This document shows, in pieces, positions 48,326-56,599 of a stretch of 64,000 nt of DNA (position 1 is its first letter; every line of letters begins with the position of its first letter). This DNA comes from Nakamurella aerolata (GTDB lineage: Bacteria; Actinomycetota; Actinomycetes; Mycobacteriales; Nakamurellaceae), in contig NZ_JABEND010000012.1 in assembly GCF_013002705.1 (NCBI RefSeq), forward strand, positions 53,072 through 117,071, written 5' to 3'. A program made the position numbers and the translations under genes. Below the pieces are notes generated by a model. It had not been told where the DNA came from, made no database searches, and saw nothing but the letters and a program-made list of their open reading frames with translations.

Positions 48326-49416
48326 TCGCTCGCCAGCAGCTCTCGCGCCTGCGGGATCACCCGCTCGCCGAAGAGTTCGACGCAGCTGAGCCGGGCATCG
48401 GCCGGTAGCGGACCGAAGCCGTAGACCAGATCGAACCGGTCGACGCCGAGTGTCCGCACCGTCGCGGCGATCTTGCGGGCGACCGTCTCCGGCGAGCCGA
48501 CGTACAGCGAGCCGCGGGTGATCTCGCCGTCGAACTCCTCACGGGTGATCGGCGGCCAGCCACGATCGCGACCAATCCGATCTCGATGCACCTTGAACGC
48601 CGGCCAGTAGGTGTCGACCGCCTCGGCATCGGTCTCGGCGATGTGTCCGGGCGAGTGGATGCCGATCTCCCGCGGGTCGGTGCCGAACTCCTTGGCGGCG
48701 CGGCGGTACAGATCGACGTACGGTGCGAACCGCTGCGGTGGACCACCGATGATCGCCAGCATCAACGCAAACCCGTAGTGCGCGGCCCGCACCACCGACT
48801 CCGGCGATCCACCGACGCCGACCAGCGTATCGATGCGGCCGGACTCGGTCTTGGGGAACACATCCGCGTTGCTGAGCGATGCCCTGGTGCGGCCTTCCCA
48901 GGTGACCGGTTCCTCCTTGATCAGCTCCGCGAACAGCTGCACCTTCTCTTCGAAAAGCTCGTCGTAGTCGGCAAGGTCGTACCCGAACAGCGGGAACGAC
49001 TCGGTGAACGACCCGCGGCCGAGGATCACCTGCGCCCGGCCGTTGGACAGCGCATCGACGGTGGCGAACCGCTCGAACACCCGCACCGGATCGTCGGAGG
49101 ACAGCACCGTCACTCCGGACGCCAGCTTGATGCGCTCGGTGCGGGTGGCGATCCCCGCCAGCACCGTCTCTGGGCTGGAGATCGCGAAGTCGTCGCGATG
49201 GTGCTCCCCCAACGCGATGACGTCGACCCCGCGCTGGTCGGCGGCGATCGCCTCGGTGACCACCTGCCGGATGGCTGCCGCGTAGCTGAGCAGCTTGCCG
49301 TCCGGCCCGAGCGGCAGATCACCGAAGCTGTCCAGCCCGAACTCCACTCGCGGTGTGTCGGACGCCGTGTTGCCGGGCTCGGCCCGGGCGGACGGCTCGG
49401 TCGGCGGATTCGTCAT
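48322..49416 (-). CDS. LLM-class flavin-dependent monooxygenase
   Basis: 364 residues from the ATG at 49416 with aaggag at proper spacing; the track frame to 49470 is longer but lacks a signal. Luciferase-like fold: GVDVIALGEHHRDDFAISSPETVLAGIATRT, KLASGVTVLSSDDPVRVFERFATVDALSNGRAQVILGRGSFTESFPLFGY, and the SPETVARKI C-terminal block. Uses reduced FMN or F420; which cannot be told. Coupled with the downstream SDR. The GHIAETD and GVGGSPESVV regions are ordinary for the family. Confidence 0.9.
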   Translation of the reverse strand: MTNPPTEPSARAEPGNTASDTPRVEFGLDSFGDLPLGPDGKLLSYAAAIRQVVTEAIAADQRGVDVIALGEHHRDDFAISSPETVLAGIATRTERIKLASGVTVLSSDDPVRVFERFATVDALSNGRAQVILGRGSFTESFPLFGYDLADYDELFEEKVQLFAELIKEEPVTWEGRTRASLSNADVFPKTESGRIDTLVGVGGSPESVVRAAHYGFALMLAIIGGPPQRFAPYVDLYRRAAKEFGTDPREIGIHSPGHIAETDAEAVDTYWPAFKVHRDRIGRDRGWPPITREEFDGEITRGSLYVGSPETVARKIAATVRTLGVDRFDLVYGFGPLPADARLSCVELFGERVIPQARELLASE

Positions 49417-49524
49417 GGCGCTCCTTCGGTTAGTGCGGCCGGGCGCCGCCACCCGACGAGTGTCCGGCACGAGCGCTCACCACGCGACCCGACGGGCGCC
49501 CCCGCTCTGCCGGGCGAGGGTTGT

Positions 49525-49595
49525 ACCTGAGCTGCCTCCAGTCACGGCAAAGCGCAAGAAACACCTGGATTTCGCGCACTGGAAGCAGCTCAGGT
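49525..49595. repeat. 18-base inverted repeat with 35-base loop
   Basis: Left arm acctgagctgcctccagt (49525-49542), right arm actggaagcagctcaggt (49578-49595). They pair over 18 bases with a single G-U. It lies 60 bases downstream of the beta-propeller gene stop and 109 bases upstream of the monooxygenase start. A factor-independent terminator is possible but there is no T-run on either strand. A regulatory dyad is the alternative. Confidence 0.6.
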
Positions 49596-49654
49596 CGAAG
49601 TGGACGGGTGGGCGCGGCGAACCACTCGGCCGCGCCACCGCTGCAATCGCAGTG

Positions 49655-50871
49655 CTACTGCGGACCCCGCAGTGTCCCGCGGTTTTCGCCGGTGGCGACA
49701 TCGATCATCCGCACCCCGCGCCGGGCATCTTGAGCAAACAACAGCTTTCCGTCCGACGAGAACGCCGATTGCTCCACCTGGTACAGCCATTCGGCAAGTT
49801 CCAGCGTGCGCAGCTGGCCCGACGGAAGTCGGTGATACAGCGTCCGGCCGACGACGAACGCGAGCGCACCCTGGGCCGACACCGCCAGCGAGCGAGGTGC
49901 GTCGTGGGTGTCGATGAACTCGTCTGTTGAACCGCCGGCTTTCCGGAGCAGCAGTCCCTGCCGGTCGGCATCATCGGCGCGACCGACAATGCCGGCACAA
50001 GTGTCGGCACTGACCGGAACCCAACCGCTTGTGGTCGGCGTGAACGGCCCCCATTCCTGTTTCGGCTCAAGCGAGTCGGTGCGTAACGCGACAACGCCAT
50101 CGCGTCGTGACAGCAACAGTTCTCCGGTACCGGGTTGCACCAGCAGGCGCGTGCCGATCGCTCCGCCGGACACTTCCCTCGTGCCCAGCAGCCTGCTGCC
50201 AGCGACGTCCCATCGTCGCAAGGTTCCATCGGCACCCAGGCTGATAAGGGTCGCGTCCTCGACAAAGTGCATGCCGCCGAAGGATTCCGCCGGTCGTACG
50301 TCGGCAGGCATTCGATGACCGACAAGCTCGCCAACCTGACAGCCGTTACGGTGCACCACCAATGCGCTGTCGCAGCGCGGCGTTACCGCCAGGGCGCCTT
50401 GGGCGGCGAACATCGGGCTGTCGGAACGCTGCGCTGCCAACAGCTTCAGCAGCGTGCCGCTGCGGCGGTCGAACTCTGCGACCGCGTCGATGTACATGGT
50501 GATGATCGTTCTGTCGGTGATCACCATGGGCCCAAAGAAGTCAACCGGCTGCACGTCACCCGCCAGCGGCGGGGTGGCCGCGCAGAACCGTTGCAACCGC
50601 TGAAAAGTGTGGCTCTCGAGTGTGACGCACCGCTCCGGAGTGACGAGCGCACCGGACGGCGCGGCCGTGCCGGCCATCAACCCGGTCGGCGCCTGCGCCG
50701 TAGACACCGGCCCGACGGGGCCTGCGGCGGGCCCGCCGCCGCCGACGGTGCGGACGCCGACCCGGGCGCGGACGCAGGAGCCCCGGCGCTGGTACAACCC
50801 GTCACCAGCGCGGCCAACGGACTCATGGCGGCAGCGGCCAGCAATCCGCGGCGGCTGAGGTCGTGGTTCAT
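49655..50871 (-). CDS. Tat/Sec lipoprotein with beta-propeller repeats, apparently frameshifted
   Basis: A signal peptide starts at the ATG at 50871: MNHDLSRRGLLAAAAM... with twin Arg, then lipobox VTGC. That frame continues as a Ser/Ala/Pro linker and stops at 50677. The mature domain is read in another frame from about 50797 to 49655, with repeating WD/kelch-like blades (LISLGADGTLRRWDV, FSSDGKLLFAQDARRGVRMIDVATGENR). So a one-base shift within the GC-rich linker near 50700-50760 joins them. It may be a real frameshift, a sequencing error in GC-rich DNA, or a start within the second frame with no export signal. The family role is unknown. Confidence 0.65.
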
Positions 50872-51064
50872 CGCATGGGGGCCTGCCACGTCTGGGGTGT
50901 GGTCAACGTTCCCCTTGATACCGCGATGTCGATCCATCAGGCGTCCATAGGGTGTGGGTGCGGGCGGCCGATCGAGGCCGGCAGGTCGATCAGGCCAGCA
51001 TCTCAGCCCGCGGCCCGCCATGGGCAGAACTCCGCAGATTCCGTCGGCATTGCGGCGGGCCTGG

Positions 51065-51613
51065 TCAGCCGGCCCAGTCGCGGCGGAGCAGCCCGTAGAC
51101 CCAGGAGTCGGAGACGTCGCCGTTGACGATGCAGTCTTCGCGCAGCGTGCCCTCGCGGACAAAGCCGAGTTTTTCCAGCACCCGCGCGCTGGCGCCGTTG
51201 CGGGTGTCAGCCTCGGCCTGCACCCTGTTCAGGTCGAAGGTGTCGAAAGCCCAGCGCAGCAAGGCATGTGCCGCCTCCGTCGCATAGCCACGGCCCCAGG
51301 ATTCGCGGGTGAGGCAGTAGCCCAACGACGCGCTGCGAAAGTCCGGACTCCAGCTGTTGAACGTGCACCAGCCAATGAATGCTTGATCAGACCCACGCTC
51401 GATCGCCACCCGCGCACCGCTGCCGCTCTCGGCGAGGCGTCGGCAGCCTGCCATGAAACCTGCGACCGAGCTGCGGTCGGTCCACGGCGGGGAGTCCCAG
51501 TACCGCAGTACTTGCGCGTCGCTCTGCAGCGCGAACAGATCGTCGCCGTCGGCATCGGTGAAGGGGCGCAGCAGCAATCGTTCGGTCTGCAGCGTCGGGG
51601 TGGGTACGGTCAC
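51065..51613 (-). CDS. GNAT N-acetyltransferase, RimJ/RimL type
   Basis: 182 residues. TERLLLRPFTDADGDDLFAL is the start of the family, GYCLTRESWGRGYATEAAHALLRWAFD carries the acetyl-CoA-binding RGYATEA block, and NGASARVLEKLGFVREGTLRE closes the fold. Likely acetylates a protein N-terminus or small amine. It is transcribed away from the VOC gene; the 117-base gap between their starts holds both promoters, not resolved. Confidence 0.9.
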   Translation of the reverse strand: MTVPTPTLQTERLLLRPFTDADGDDLFALQSDAQVLRYWDSPPWTDRSSVAGFMAGCRRLAESGSGARVAIERGSDQAFIGWCTFNSWSPDFRSASLGYCLTRESWGRGYATEAAHALLRWAFDTFDLNRVQAEADTRNGASARVLEKLGFVREGTLREDCIVNGDVSDSWVYGLLRRDWAG

Positions 51614-51730
51614 CGACCCACGGTTTCACGACCCGGCGGGTTGCGACACTCTATTTACCCCGAGGTTTGCCCTGAGCGTGGTTTGGGGCCGATGTGGTTC
51701 TGGACCACCGGCAAGCAGGAGAATCCACCC

Positions 51731-52168
51731 ATGCCTCCCATCGAACCCGTGCCATCCACCGAACCGATGCCTTCCACCGATACGTCGGCGCCGCGGCTCC
51801 GGCAAGCGAACGCGCACGTGTTCGTCACCGACTTCGCGCGGGCGTTGGCGTTCTACCGCACCGTTCTCGGGTTCGACATCGTCTTCAGCTACGGCGAACC
51901 ACCGTTCTACGGCGAGGTCCGCCGCGACGACGCCAGCCTCAACCTGCGGCACGTCGACGAGTCACCGTTCGCGCCGGACGTACGTGAGCGAGAGCAGTTG
52001 CTGTCCGCCAGCATTGCGACCGCCGGCGTCGAGGCGCTCTTCGGCGAGTACCGGGCCGCCGGCGCCGACTTCCACGAGAGACTGCGGGCAAAACCGTGGG
52101 GTGCCAACGAGTTTGTCATCCGCGATCCGGACGGCAACCTCATCCTCTTCGGCTCGCCGGCGGCTTAG
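51731..52168 (+). CDS. VOC-family (glyoxalase/bleomycin-resistance-like) protein
   Basis: 145 residues from the ATG at 51731 with aggag about 10 bases upstream. HVFVTDFARALAFYRTVLGFDIVF and ANEFVIRDPDGNLILFGSP are the paired beta-alpha-beta modules of the VOC fold, with candidate metal ligands His, Glu. A single-domain member, so probably a dimer. First 20 residues are Pro/Ser/Thr-rich. Function ranges from glyoxalase to sequestering resistance proteins; none can be chosen here. Confidence 0.88.
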   Translation: MPPIEPVPSTEPMPSTDTSAPRLRQANAHVFVTDFARALAFYRTVLGFDIVFSYGEPPFYGEVRRDDASLNLRHVDESPFAPDVREREQLLSASIATAGVEALFGEYRAAGADFHERLRAKPWGANEFVIRDPDGNLILFGSPAA

Positions 52169-52174
52169 CGCACC

Positions 52175-52438
52175 TCACGTTTTGTCAGCGTCACCCGCGA
52201 GTTGTTCGCGGATGTCTTGCCATTGCTCCCAGCACCGGTCGGGGTCGATGTCGGGGTAGCCGCGCTGCTCCGCGACCGCCTCGGCCACCGATCTCTCGAC
52301 GGCGATGCAGGTGGAATCGTCGCGCAGGAACAGCACCTCGTCCTCGGTGAGCGGACTGCCCTTCGACCGCTCGGCGTCCAGCAGGACGGCGACGAGCGGC
52401 GGAATGAAGCTGAGCACCAGCTCATCATCGGCAGCCAT
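52175..52438 (-). CDS. Small protein of unknown function
   Basis: 87 residues from the ATG at 52438 with gagaggtg upstream; a GTG at 52441 would add one. Acidic, with LSFIPPLVAVLLDAERSKGSPLTEDEVLFLRDD and a conserved-looking VAEAVAEQRGYPDIDP. No recognised domain. Followed 5 bases later by the VOC stop on the other strand. Codon use fits its neighbours, so I count it as real. It starts 15 bases from the aminotransferase stop and may be co-transcribed with it. Confidence 0.6.
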   Translation of the reverse strand: MAADDELVLSFIPPLVAVLLDAERSKGSPLTEDEVLFLRDDSTCIAVERSVAEAVAEQRGYPDIDPDRCWEQWQDIREQLAGDADKT

Positions 52439-52453
52439 CACGTCACCTCTCTG

Positions 52454-53284
52454 TCATCGGCAGCGGCTCGAAACCATCTCCTCAACTGTAGATTCCGGTT
52501 CGTCGCGGTACGCGGCGTGCAGGAGCCGAGCGAACTCGGGATCTTGGCCGAGCGGCCGATCGCCGATGCGCGCGATCGGAATGCCGGGGCGCCACGAGTT
52601 CATCACCACCGCGGAGCGGTGGGTGCCAAGCTCGTCGAGGCGTACCTCGCGGATCTGCTGCGGGATGCCGAGCCGCTGCAGCCGGCGGGTGAGAATCTGC
52701 ATGGTCACGCCGGGCAGGACGTCTGCGCGGGGCCAGATCACGGATTGCCCGTCCCAGAACGCGAGGTTCCAGATCGTCGCTTCGCCGAGTCGTCCGGCAC
52801 CATCGATGAAGGCGGCGTCGTCGAACCCCCGATCGTTCGCCTGCCGCAGCAGAAGGGTCTTGGAGACCTCACCGACGTGCTTGACCCTCGGCAGATGGCG
52901 TTGGTGTTCGACAGCGTCCAGGGCGAGCGGACCCGCGGGTGGCTCGGCCGGGTCGGTGACCCTGATCAGCACGTCGAGCGCGGTGGTCGCGCCGGCCGGG
53001 GCGAACTCTCCGGGACGTGACGTGACGAAGCACGTCAGCGATGCATCGGGCGGGGCCGATGCCAGCCCGCGCCGCATGACGTTGAGGATCACGTCGTCGT
53101 CGAGGTGCTTCCCGAAGAGCACGTCGCTGGCTTCCCGCAGCCGCGCAAGGTGCAGGTCAAGGCCGCGCACCCGGCCGTCCCGCACCTGCATCGCCGTGAA
53201 GTGGGCGTATCCGGCGAACGCCAACGGAGCCACGTCCGCTAGCTCCGCCGACCTACCATTGAATTGAGTGATCGAACCTGTCAT
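52454..53284 (-). CDS. Class IV aminotransferase / aminodeoxychorismate-lyase-like protein
   Basis: 276 residues from the ATG at 53284; an upstream start at 53323 would run into the MerR gene. PLP fold type IV features: VRDGRVRGLDLHLARLREAS near 40, a Lys in VKHVGEVSKTLLLRQA near 160, LGEATIWNLAFWDGQ near 190 and LPGVTMQILTRRL. The Lys and Glu positions fit the PLP-linking and stabilising roles, although the exact Schiff-base Lys is my inference. No SD is seen before the ATG, so the mRNA may be leaderless. The start lies 26 bases from the divergent MerR gene, which probably controls it. Confidence 0.82.
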   Translation of the reverse strand: MTGSITQFNGRSAELADVAPLAFAGYAHFTAMQVRDGRVRGLDLHLARLREASDVLFGKHLDDDVILNVMRRGLASAPPDASLTCFVTSRPGEFAPAGATTALDVLIRVTDPAEPPAGPLALDAVEHQRHLPRVKHVGEVSKTLLLRQANDRGFDDAAFIDGAGRLGEATIWNLAFWDGQSVIWPRADVLPGVTMQILTRRLQRLGIPQQIREVRLDELGTHRSAVVMNSWRPGIPIARIGDRPLGQDPEFARLLHAAYRDEPESTVEEMVSSRCR

Positions 53285-53310
53285 GGCGAGGACGGTAGGA
53301 GTTGACGCTA

Positions 53311-53691
53311 GTGACACAGGCAAGTCTCGACACCCTGGCGCAGCGACCGCTCCGGATCGGTGAACTCGCTGCGGTCACGTCGACGACGCCTCGGATGCTG
53401 CGGCACTACGAAAACCGTGGCCTGATCGACGCAGCTCGATCAGCGACGGGCCAACGACTCTTCCACCCATCGACCATCGAGACGGTTCGTTCGATCCGCC
53501 GATTGATCGCGGCGGGACTGCCGGTCGAGCTGATTCACGAGCTGCTCGACTGCATTCACGATGACGATCGTCTTGAGCCGTGCGCGGTGCCGCTGCTGGT
53601 GGATCATCTCGCGACGTATGACGTTCGCATCGCAAAGCTGAGCAGCACCCGAGACGCGCTCCAAGGACTCATCAATGCGTCCCGCAGCTAG
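53311..53691 (+). CDS. MerR-family transcriptional regulator
   Basis: 126 residues from the GTG at 53311 (ggag 12 bases upstream); a TTG at 53302 is possible. Winged-HTH: RIGELAAVTSTTPRMLRHYENRGLIDAARSATGQRLFHPSTIETVRSI, textbook MerR. The C-terminal 60 residues form the dimerising coiled coil and effector part, with a single Cys (LEPCAVPLL), so it is not a classic metal sensor of the Cys-rich type. It sits back to back with the aminotransferase gene. MerR proteins usually act on divergent promoters with wide spacers. Confidence 0.92.
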   Translation: MTQASLDTLAQRPLRIGELAAVTSTTPRMLRHYENRGLIDAARSATGQRLFHPSTIETVRSIRRLIAAGLPVELIHELLDCIHDDDRLEPCAVPLLVDHLATYDVRIAKLSSTRDALQGLINASRS

Positions 53692-53735
53692 CCGACGTCC
53701 GGCAGTCTGGGGAGTGGACGTCAGCCCGTGGTGAC

Positions 53736-54125
53736 TCAGGGCCTTGGCGCATGGACCCGAAGTCCCAGGTCGGCGGCCGCGTCGGCAAGGCGGAGGTCGT
53801 AGGTGACGAGCGCCTCGATGTCGAGGCGGATCGAAGCGGCCAGATGCAGAGCGTCGAGTGATCGCAGCGTTGAGCCTGGAAGTAGCCCTGCCTCGCGGTA
53901 GACGCTCGGGGGGAGATCGTGAAGGTCGACCCCAGTGAGGATCGTCGAAACGGAGCCTTGGGGCAGGCCATGTCGGTTCGCGAACCGGCGCAGTTCGGTC
54001 TCGAGCAGGTGGGTGGCAACCAGGGTCACGTCGACCCCGTCTGCCCACGTAGCGAGTGGGACGCTCTCGACTTCCTCTACCAGCAGTTTTGCCGCTGCAG
54101 AGGTGTCAAGGTAGAACCGACTCAA
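53736..54125 (-). CDS. vapC: PIN-domain toxin (VapC)
   Basis: 129 residues. The PIN acidic residues are present: YLDTSAAAKLL (Asp near 6), HLLETELRRFA (Glu near 44), LDALHLAASI (Asp near 91) and VTYDLRLADAA (Asp near 110). A Mg-dependent ribonuclease that usually targets tRNA or rRNA. Its ATG overlaps the antitoxin stop by 4 bases (ATGA). 44 bases separate its stop from the MerR stop. Confidence 0.92.
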   Translation of the reverse strand: MSRFYLDTSAAAKLLVEEVESVPLATWADGVDVTLVATHLLETELRRFANRHGLPQGSVSTILTGVDLHDLPPSVYREAGLLPGSTLRSLDALHLAASIRLDIEALVTYDLRLADAAADLGLRVHAPRP

Positions 54126-54376
54126 CGATCACCCCGAAGGTCGTCGAGAGTCTCGGCGGCGGGAGTGGCGATTGAGTGCCTGACCAGCTGTGAGAACCCG
54201 CCATGCCTCGCCGCTGGTCGATGCAGCGGGAGATCAGGGGTGGCTTCCGTGATGGGCACCAGCCGCGCGACCGGCTTACCGCGGCTTGTCACGGTGTACG
54301 TCTCGCCGGCCTCTACGGCGTGCAGGACCTCGCCGCTGCGGTTGCGGAGGTCGCGATGAGTCACGACAGTTACCAT
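54122..54376 (-). CDS. vapB: Phd/YefM-type antitoxin of the VapC toxin
   Basis: 84 residues. VTHRDLRNRSGEVLHAVEAGETYTVTSRGKPVARLVPI is the typical Phd/YefM fold for DNA binding and dimerisation. The C-terminal part, rich in His, Ala, Asp and Arg, would bind and neutralise the toxin. First gene of the pair; expected to repress its own promoter in the 92 bases upstream, which end at a ychF 3'-end copy. Confidence 0.88.
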   Translation of the reverse strand: MVTVVTHRDLRNRSGEVLHAVEAGETYTVTSRGKPVARLVPITEATPDLPLHRPAARHGGFSQLVRHSIATPAAETLDDLRGDR

Positions 54377-54468
54377 GACGCCAAGGTAGCACCTGTAGCA
54401 CTTCAGGTTGGCCGAATTGCGTCGCTCCGGTTTCCGCGGCGAAAGCCTGGGCGTCTAACGCATCGGAG

Positions 54469-54492
54469 TTACACGTTGAATCGGAACTCCAC
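54469..54492 (-). repeat. ychF 3'-end copy 1 (att-like)
   Basis: On the minus strand this reads GTG GAG TTC CGA TTC AAC GTG TAA, encoding VEFRFNV-stop, the exact C-terminus of the ychF product at 61.1 kb. It differs from ychF by synonymous bases only. A weaker, inverted partial copy follows at 54498-54531 (ggagattcg, tttaacgtct), so the two form an imperfect palindrome. Consistent with an old attachment site at the far end of an integrated element. Confidence 0.82.
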
Positions 54493-54705
54493 CGAATGGA
54501 GATTCGCGCTTTAACGTCTGAGTGTTCGTAGCGGTCCGCAATCGGGGCCGTCAGCGCCGGCTTGGTGGCGCCTGAGACCGCGAACTCATGCTCGGGACGC
54601 GCCGTAGCGGTCTTCTGAAGCGTTCATGCGCGTTTCGTGTTGCATGCTGAAGTTGTTGTCCTGGCCGAATCCGCGGCTCCGGACGCCGATTCAGGAGGGT
54701 CCACG

Positions 54706-55407
54706 ATGGTTCCACTCTCGCCTGCCGAGGCTCTCGGCTCCCACGCTCACGGTGTTCGCGACCTGCTCGTTGAGGTCGCCCGGTCCCGCCACGACCGCGC
54801 GGCGGAAGCTCATCTGGCATCGGGGTCGCGGTACTCCATGGGCTTCGGAAGCCAGTGGCGCGATCTGCTCGACGACGTAATGGAGGCGCTGGCCGATCGC
54901 GGCTATCAGTCGCACAAGCTCTCACCTGCCGGCTACGAGCTCCCCGTCGTCAATGACTGCCTTCTCTACGTGTGGAGGGTTCCGGGCACTCCCGACGCGA
55001 TCACCGACTTCGCGTCGAGCCCGACGAGGAAGAACGGTTTCTCTGCCCAGCCGCCTGACCCGATGCTGTTCGAGCCTGGATTCGGGGACGGGCCCGATCA
55101 CGATGAAGCGGCCGAGGACACGGAGGAGGCCAAGATCGACCGCCTGGTGCGCGCCGTGGGCGGATCGATGCCCGTCGTGCTCGCCATGGTCCATTCTTCG
55201 CCGCGCCAGTTGCAGTCGATCGAGTGGGCCGTCGCTGAGCTCGACGAAACCGGCAAGGTCAAGCTGCACGGGCACGAGCCAATCTGGGAGCCGGAAGCGA
55301 ATGTCGACGCGGTCGCCTCGGACGTCGAGTCCTTCGACCGCGGCACGCCCGTCGAGCCTGTCATCGAGCCACGCGAGCAGGAGGGCACGGATCCGGATGC
55401 GCGATGA
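54706..55407 (+). CDS. Hypothetical protein linked to the XRE-ImmA gene
   Basis: 233 residues from the ATG at 54706, chosen for the caggaggg 7 bases upstream; a GTG at 54637 gives a longer frame. I do not recognise a family. The N-terminal half (LSPAEALGSHAHGVRDLLVEVARSRHD, GSQWRDLLDDVMEALADRGY, PVVNDCLLYVWRVPG) looks globular; the C-terminal half is acidic and Pro-rich. Its stop overlaps the ImmA-like gene's ATG by 11 bases, so they form a pair. It could be the partner or target regulated by the neighbour, as in type II TA or regulator-protease pairs. Confidence 0.65.
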   Translation: MVPLSPAEALGSHAHGVRDLLVEVARSRHDRAAEAHLASGSRYSMGFGSQWRDLLDDVMEALADRGYQSHKLSPAGYELPVVNDCLLYVWRVPGTPDAITDFASSPTRKNGFSAQPPDPMLFEPGFGDGPDHDEAAEDTEEAKIDRLVRAVGGSMPVVLAMVHSSPRQLQSIEWAVAELDETGKVKLHGHEPIWEPEANVDAVASDVESFDRGTPVEPVIEPREQEGTDPDAR

Positions 55408-56518
55408 CACCCCGAGCCTGCTCGACCTCTCGGGTTCCGGGCCGGCGCAGGGCCGCTTCGAGCCGGCCAGGCTCACCCAGGCCCGCGCCCGTCGCTCGGT
55501 GACCAAGACCGACCTGGCCGCAGAGGTCGGCGTGTCCGCAGCGGCGATCGGGCAGTACGAGGCGGGAGTCAACTCGCCCCGCGCCGAAGTCCTCGATCGC
55601 TTGGCGAAGGCCCTGGACGTCCGACCCGGCTTCTTCGGCGTCGGCCGGCCCCTGGCGCGGATCGACACCGTCAACGCCCACTTCCGCAGCCTGCGGTCGG
55701 CCCGCGTGAGCGATCGCCAGAAGGCGCTGGCAACGGCGACGCTAGTGTGGGAACTGACGTTCGCGCTCGAGCGGCACGTCAGGCTCCCCGAGGCCGACCT
55801 CCCGGAGGTCCGTTTAGGAAGCTCGCCCGCTGAGGCGGCGGCGCTCCTGCGACGCCATTGGGACCTGCCCGACGGGCCGATCAAGCACCTGGTTGCCACG
55901 GCCGAGTCCCGCGGCACCGTGGTCGCCGTGCGCCCACTCGCCGAGATCGACTCCGTCGACGCCTTCTCCGTCGTCATCGTCGACCGACCGATCATCATCA
56001 CGACGCCGCGCCGGACGGAGAACGTGTTCAGGCACCGGTTCTCGATCGCGCACGAGATCGGGCACCTGCTGCTCCACTCCGACTCCGGTGAGCACAGCGC
56101 CATCATCGAGAAGGAGGCCGACGAGTTCGCCGCGGCGTTCCTGACCCCGGCGGCGTCCATGGACGCGGCCCTGCCGCAGCGGCTTGACCTCGCGGCCCTT
56201 GACCGCCTCGGGAGAACGTGGGGCGTCTCGCCGACCTCGTTGGTCAGACGGATGGTCGAGCGTGGGCGCACCACCGAGTCCTCGGCGCGTCGGGCCTATC
56301 AGCGCCTGTCGGCCGTCTACGACTCCAAGGCTGACCCAACGAGCGCCTATCCGGGCGAGGTGCCGACGCTGCTGCGGAAGGCCGCTGACCTCGCAAATGA
56401 TCACGGCGCGCCCGTGCCCGTGCTCGCCCAATCGCTGAAGATCAGCCCGGCCCAGGTCCGTGACCTGCTGGGGGAGACCGACGAGCGCCCGGTGCTGCGC
56501 CTCGTCGCCGGCGGCTGA
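55397..56518 (+). CDS. XRE HTH - ImmA/IrrE metallopeptidase
   Basis: 373 residues from the ATG at 55397 inside the upstream gene's end. An XRE helix-turn-helix (LTQARARRSVTKTDLAAEVGVSAAAIGQYEAGVNSPRAEVLDRLAKAL) at about 25-75 is followed by a Zn-peptidase domain with HEIGHLLLH near 221 and EKEADEFAAAFLTP near 245 (Glu as third ligand). This two-domain type regulates mobile elements and phage genes and in several systems cleaves a repressor. The C-terminal 80 residues carry a second HTH-like stretch (LKISPAQVRDLLG). It lies in the accessory region bounded by ychF-end copies. Confidence 0.9.
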   Translation: MRDDTPSLLDLSGSGPAQGRFEPARLTQARARRSVTKTDLAAEVGVSAAAIGQYEAGVNSPRAEVLDRLAKALDVRPGFFGVGRPLARIDTVNAHFRSLRSARVSDRQKALATATLVWELTFALERHVRLPEADLPEVRLGSSPAEAAALLRRHWDLPDGPIKHLVATAESRGTVVAVRPLAEIDSVDAFSVVIVDRPIIITTPRRTENVFRHRFSIAHEIGHLLLHSDSGEHSAIIEKEADEFAAAFLTPAASMDAALPQRLDLAALDRLGRTWGVSPTSLVRRMVERGRTTESSARRAYQRLSAVYDSKADPTSAYPGEVPTLLRKAADLANDHGAPVPVLAQSLKISPAQVRDLLGETDERPVLRLVAGG

Positions 56519-56599
56519 CGACCTCATTCCCGCCGGCGCGCGACCAACCGACGTCGCAGACCGCGCCGCTCCACACCGACGAAGAAGGGATTCTCAGCG

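Noticed and set aside
52165..52428. Alternative minus-strand ORF over the small protein at 52.2-52.4 kb
   Set aside because: The frame from 52438 has a good SD and a coding-like composition; the alternative is Ser/Arg/Cys-rich.
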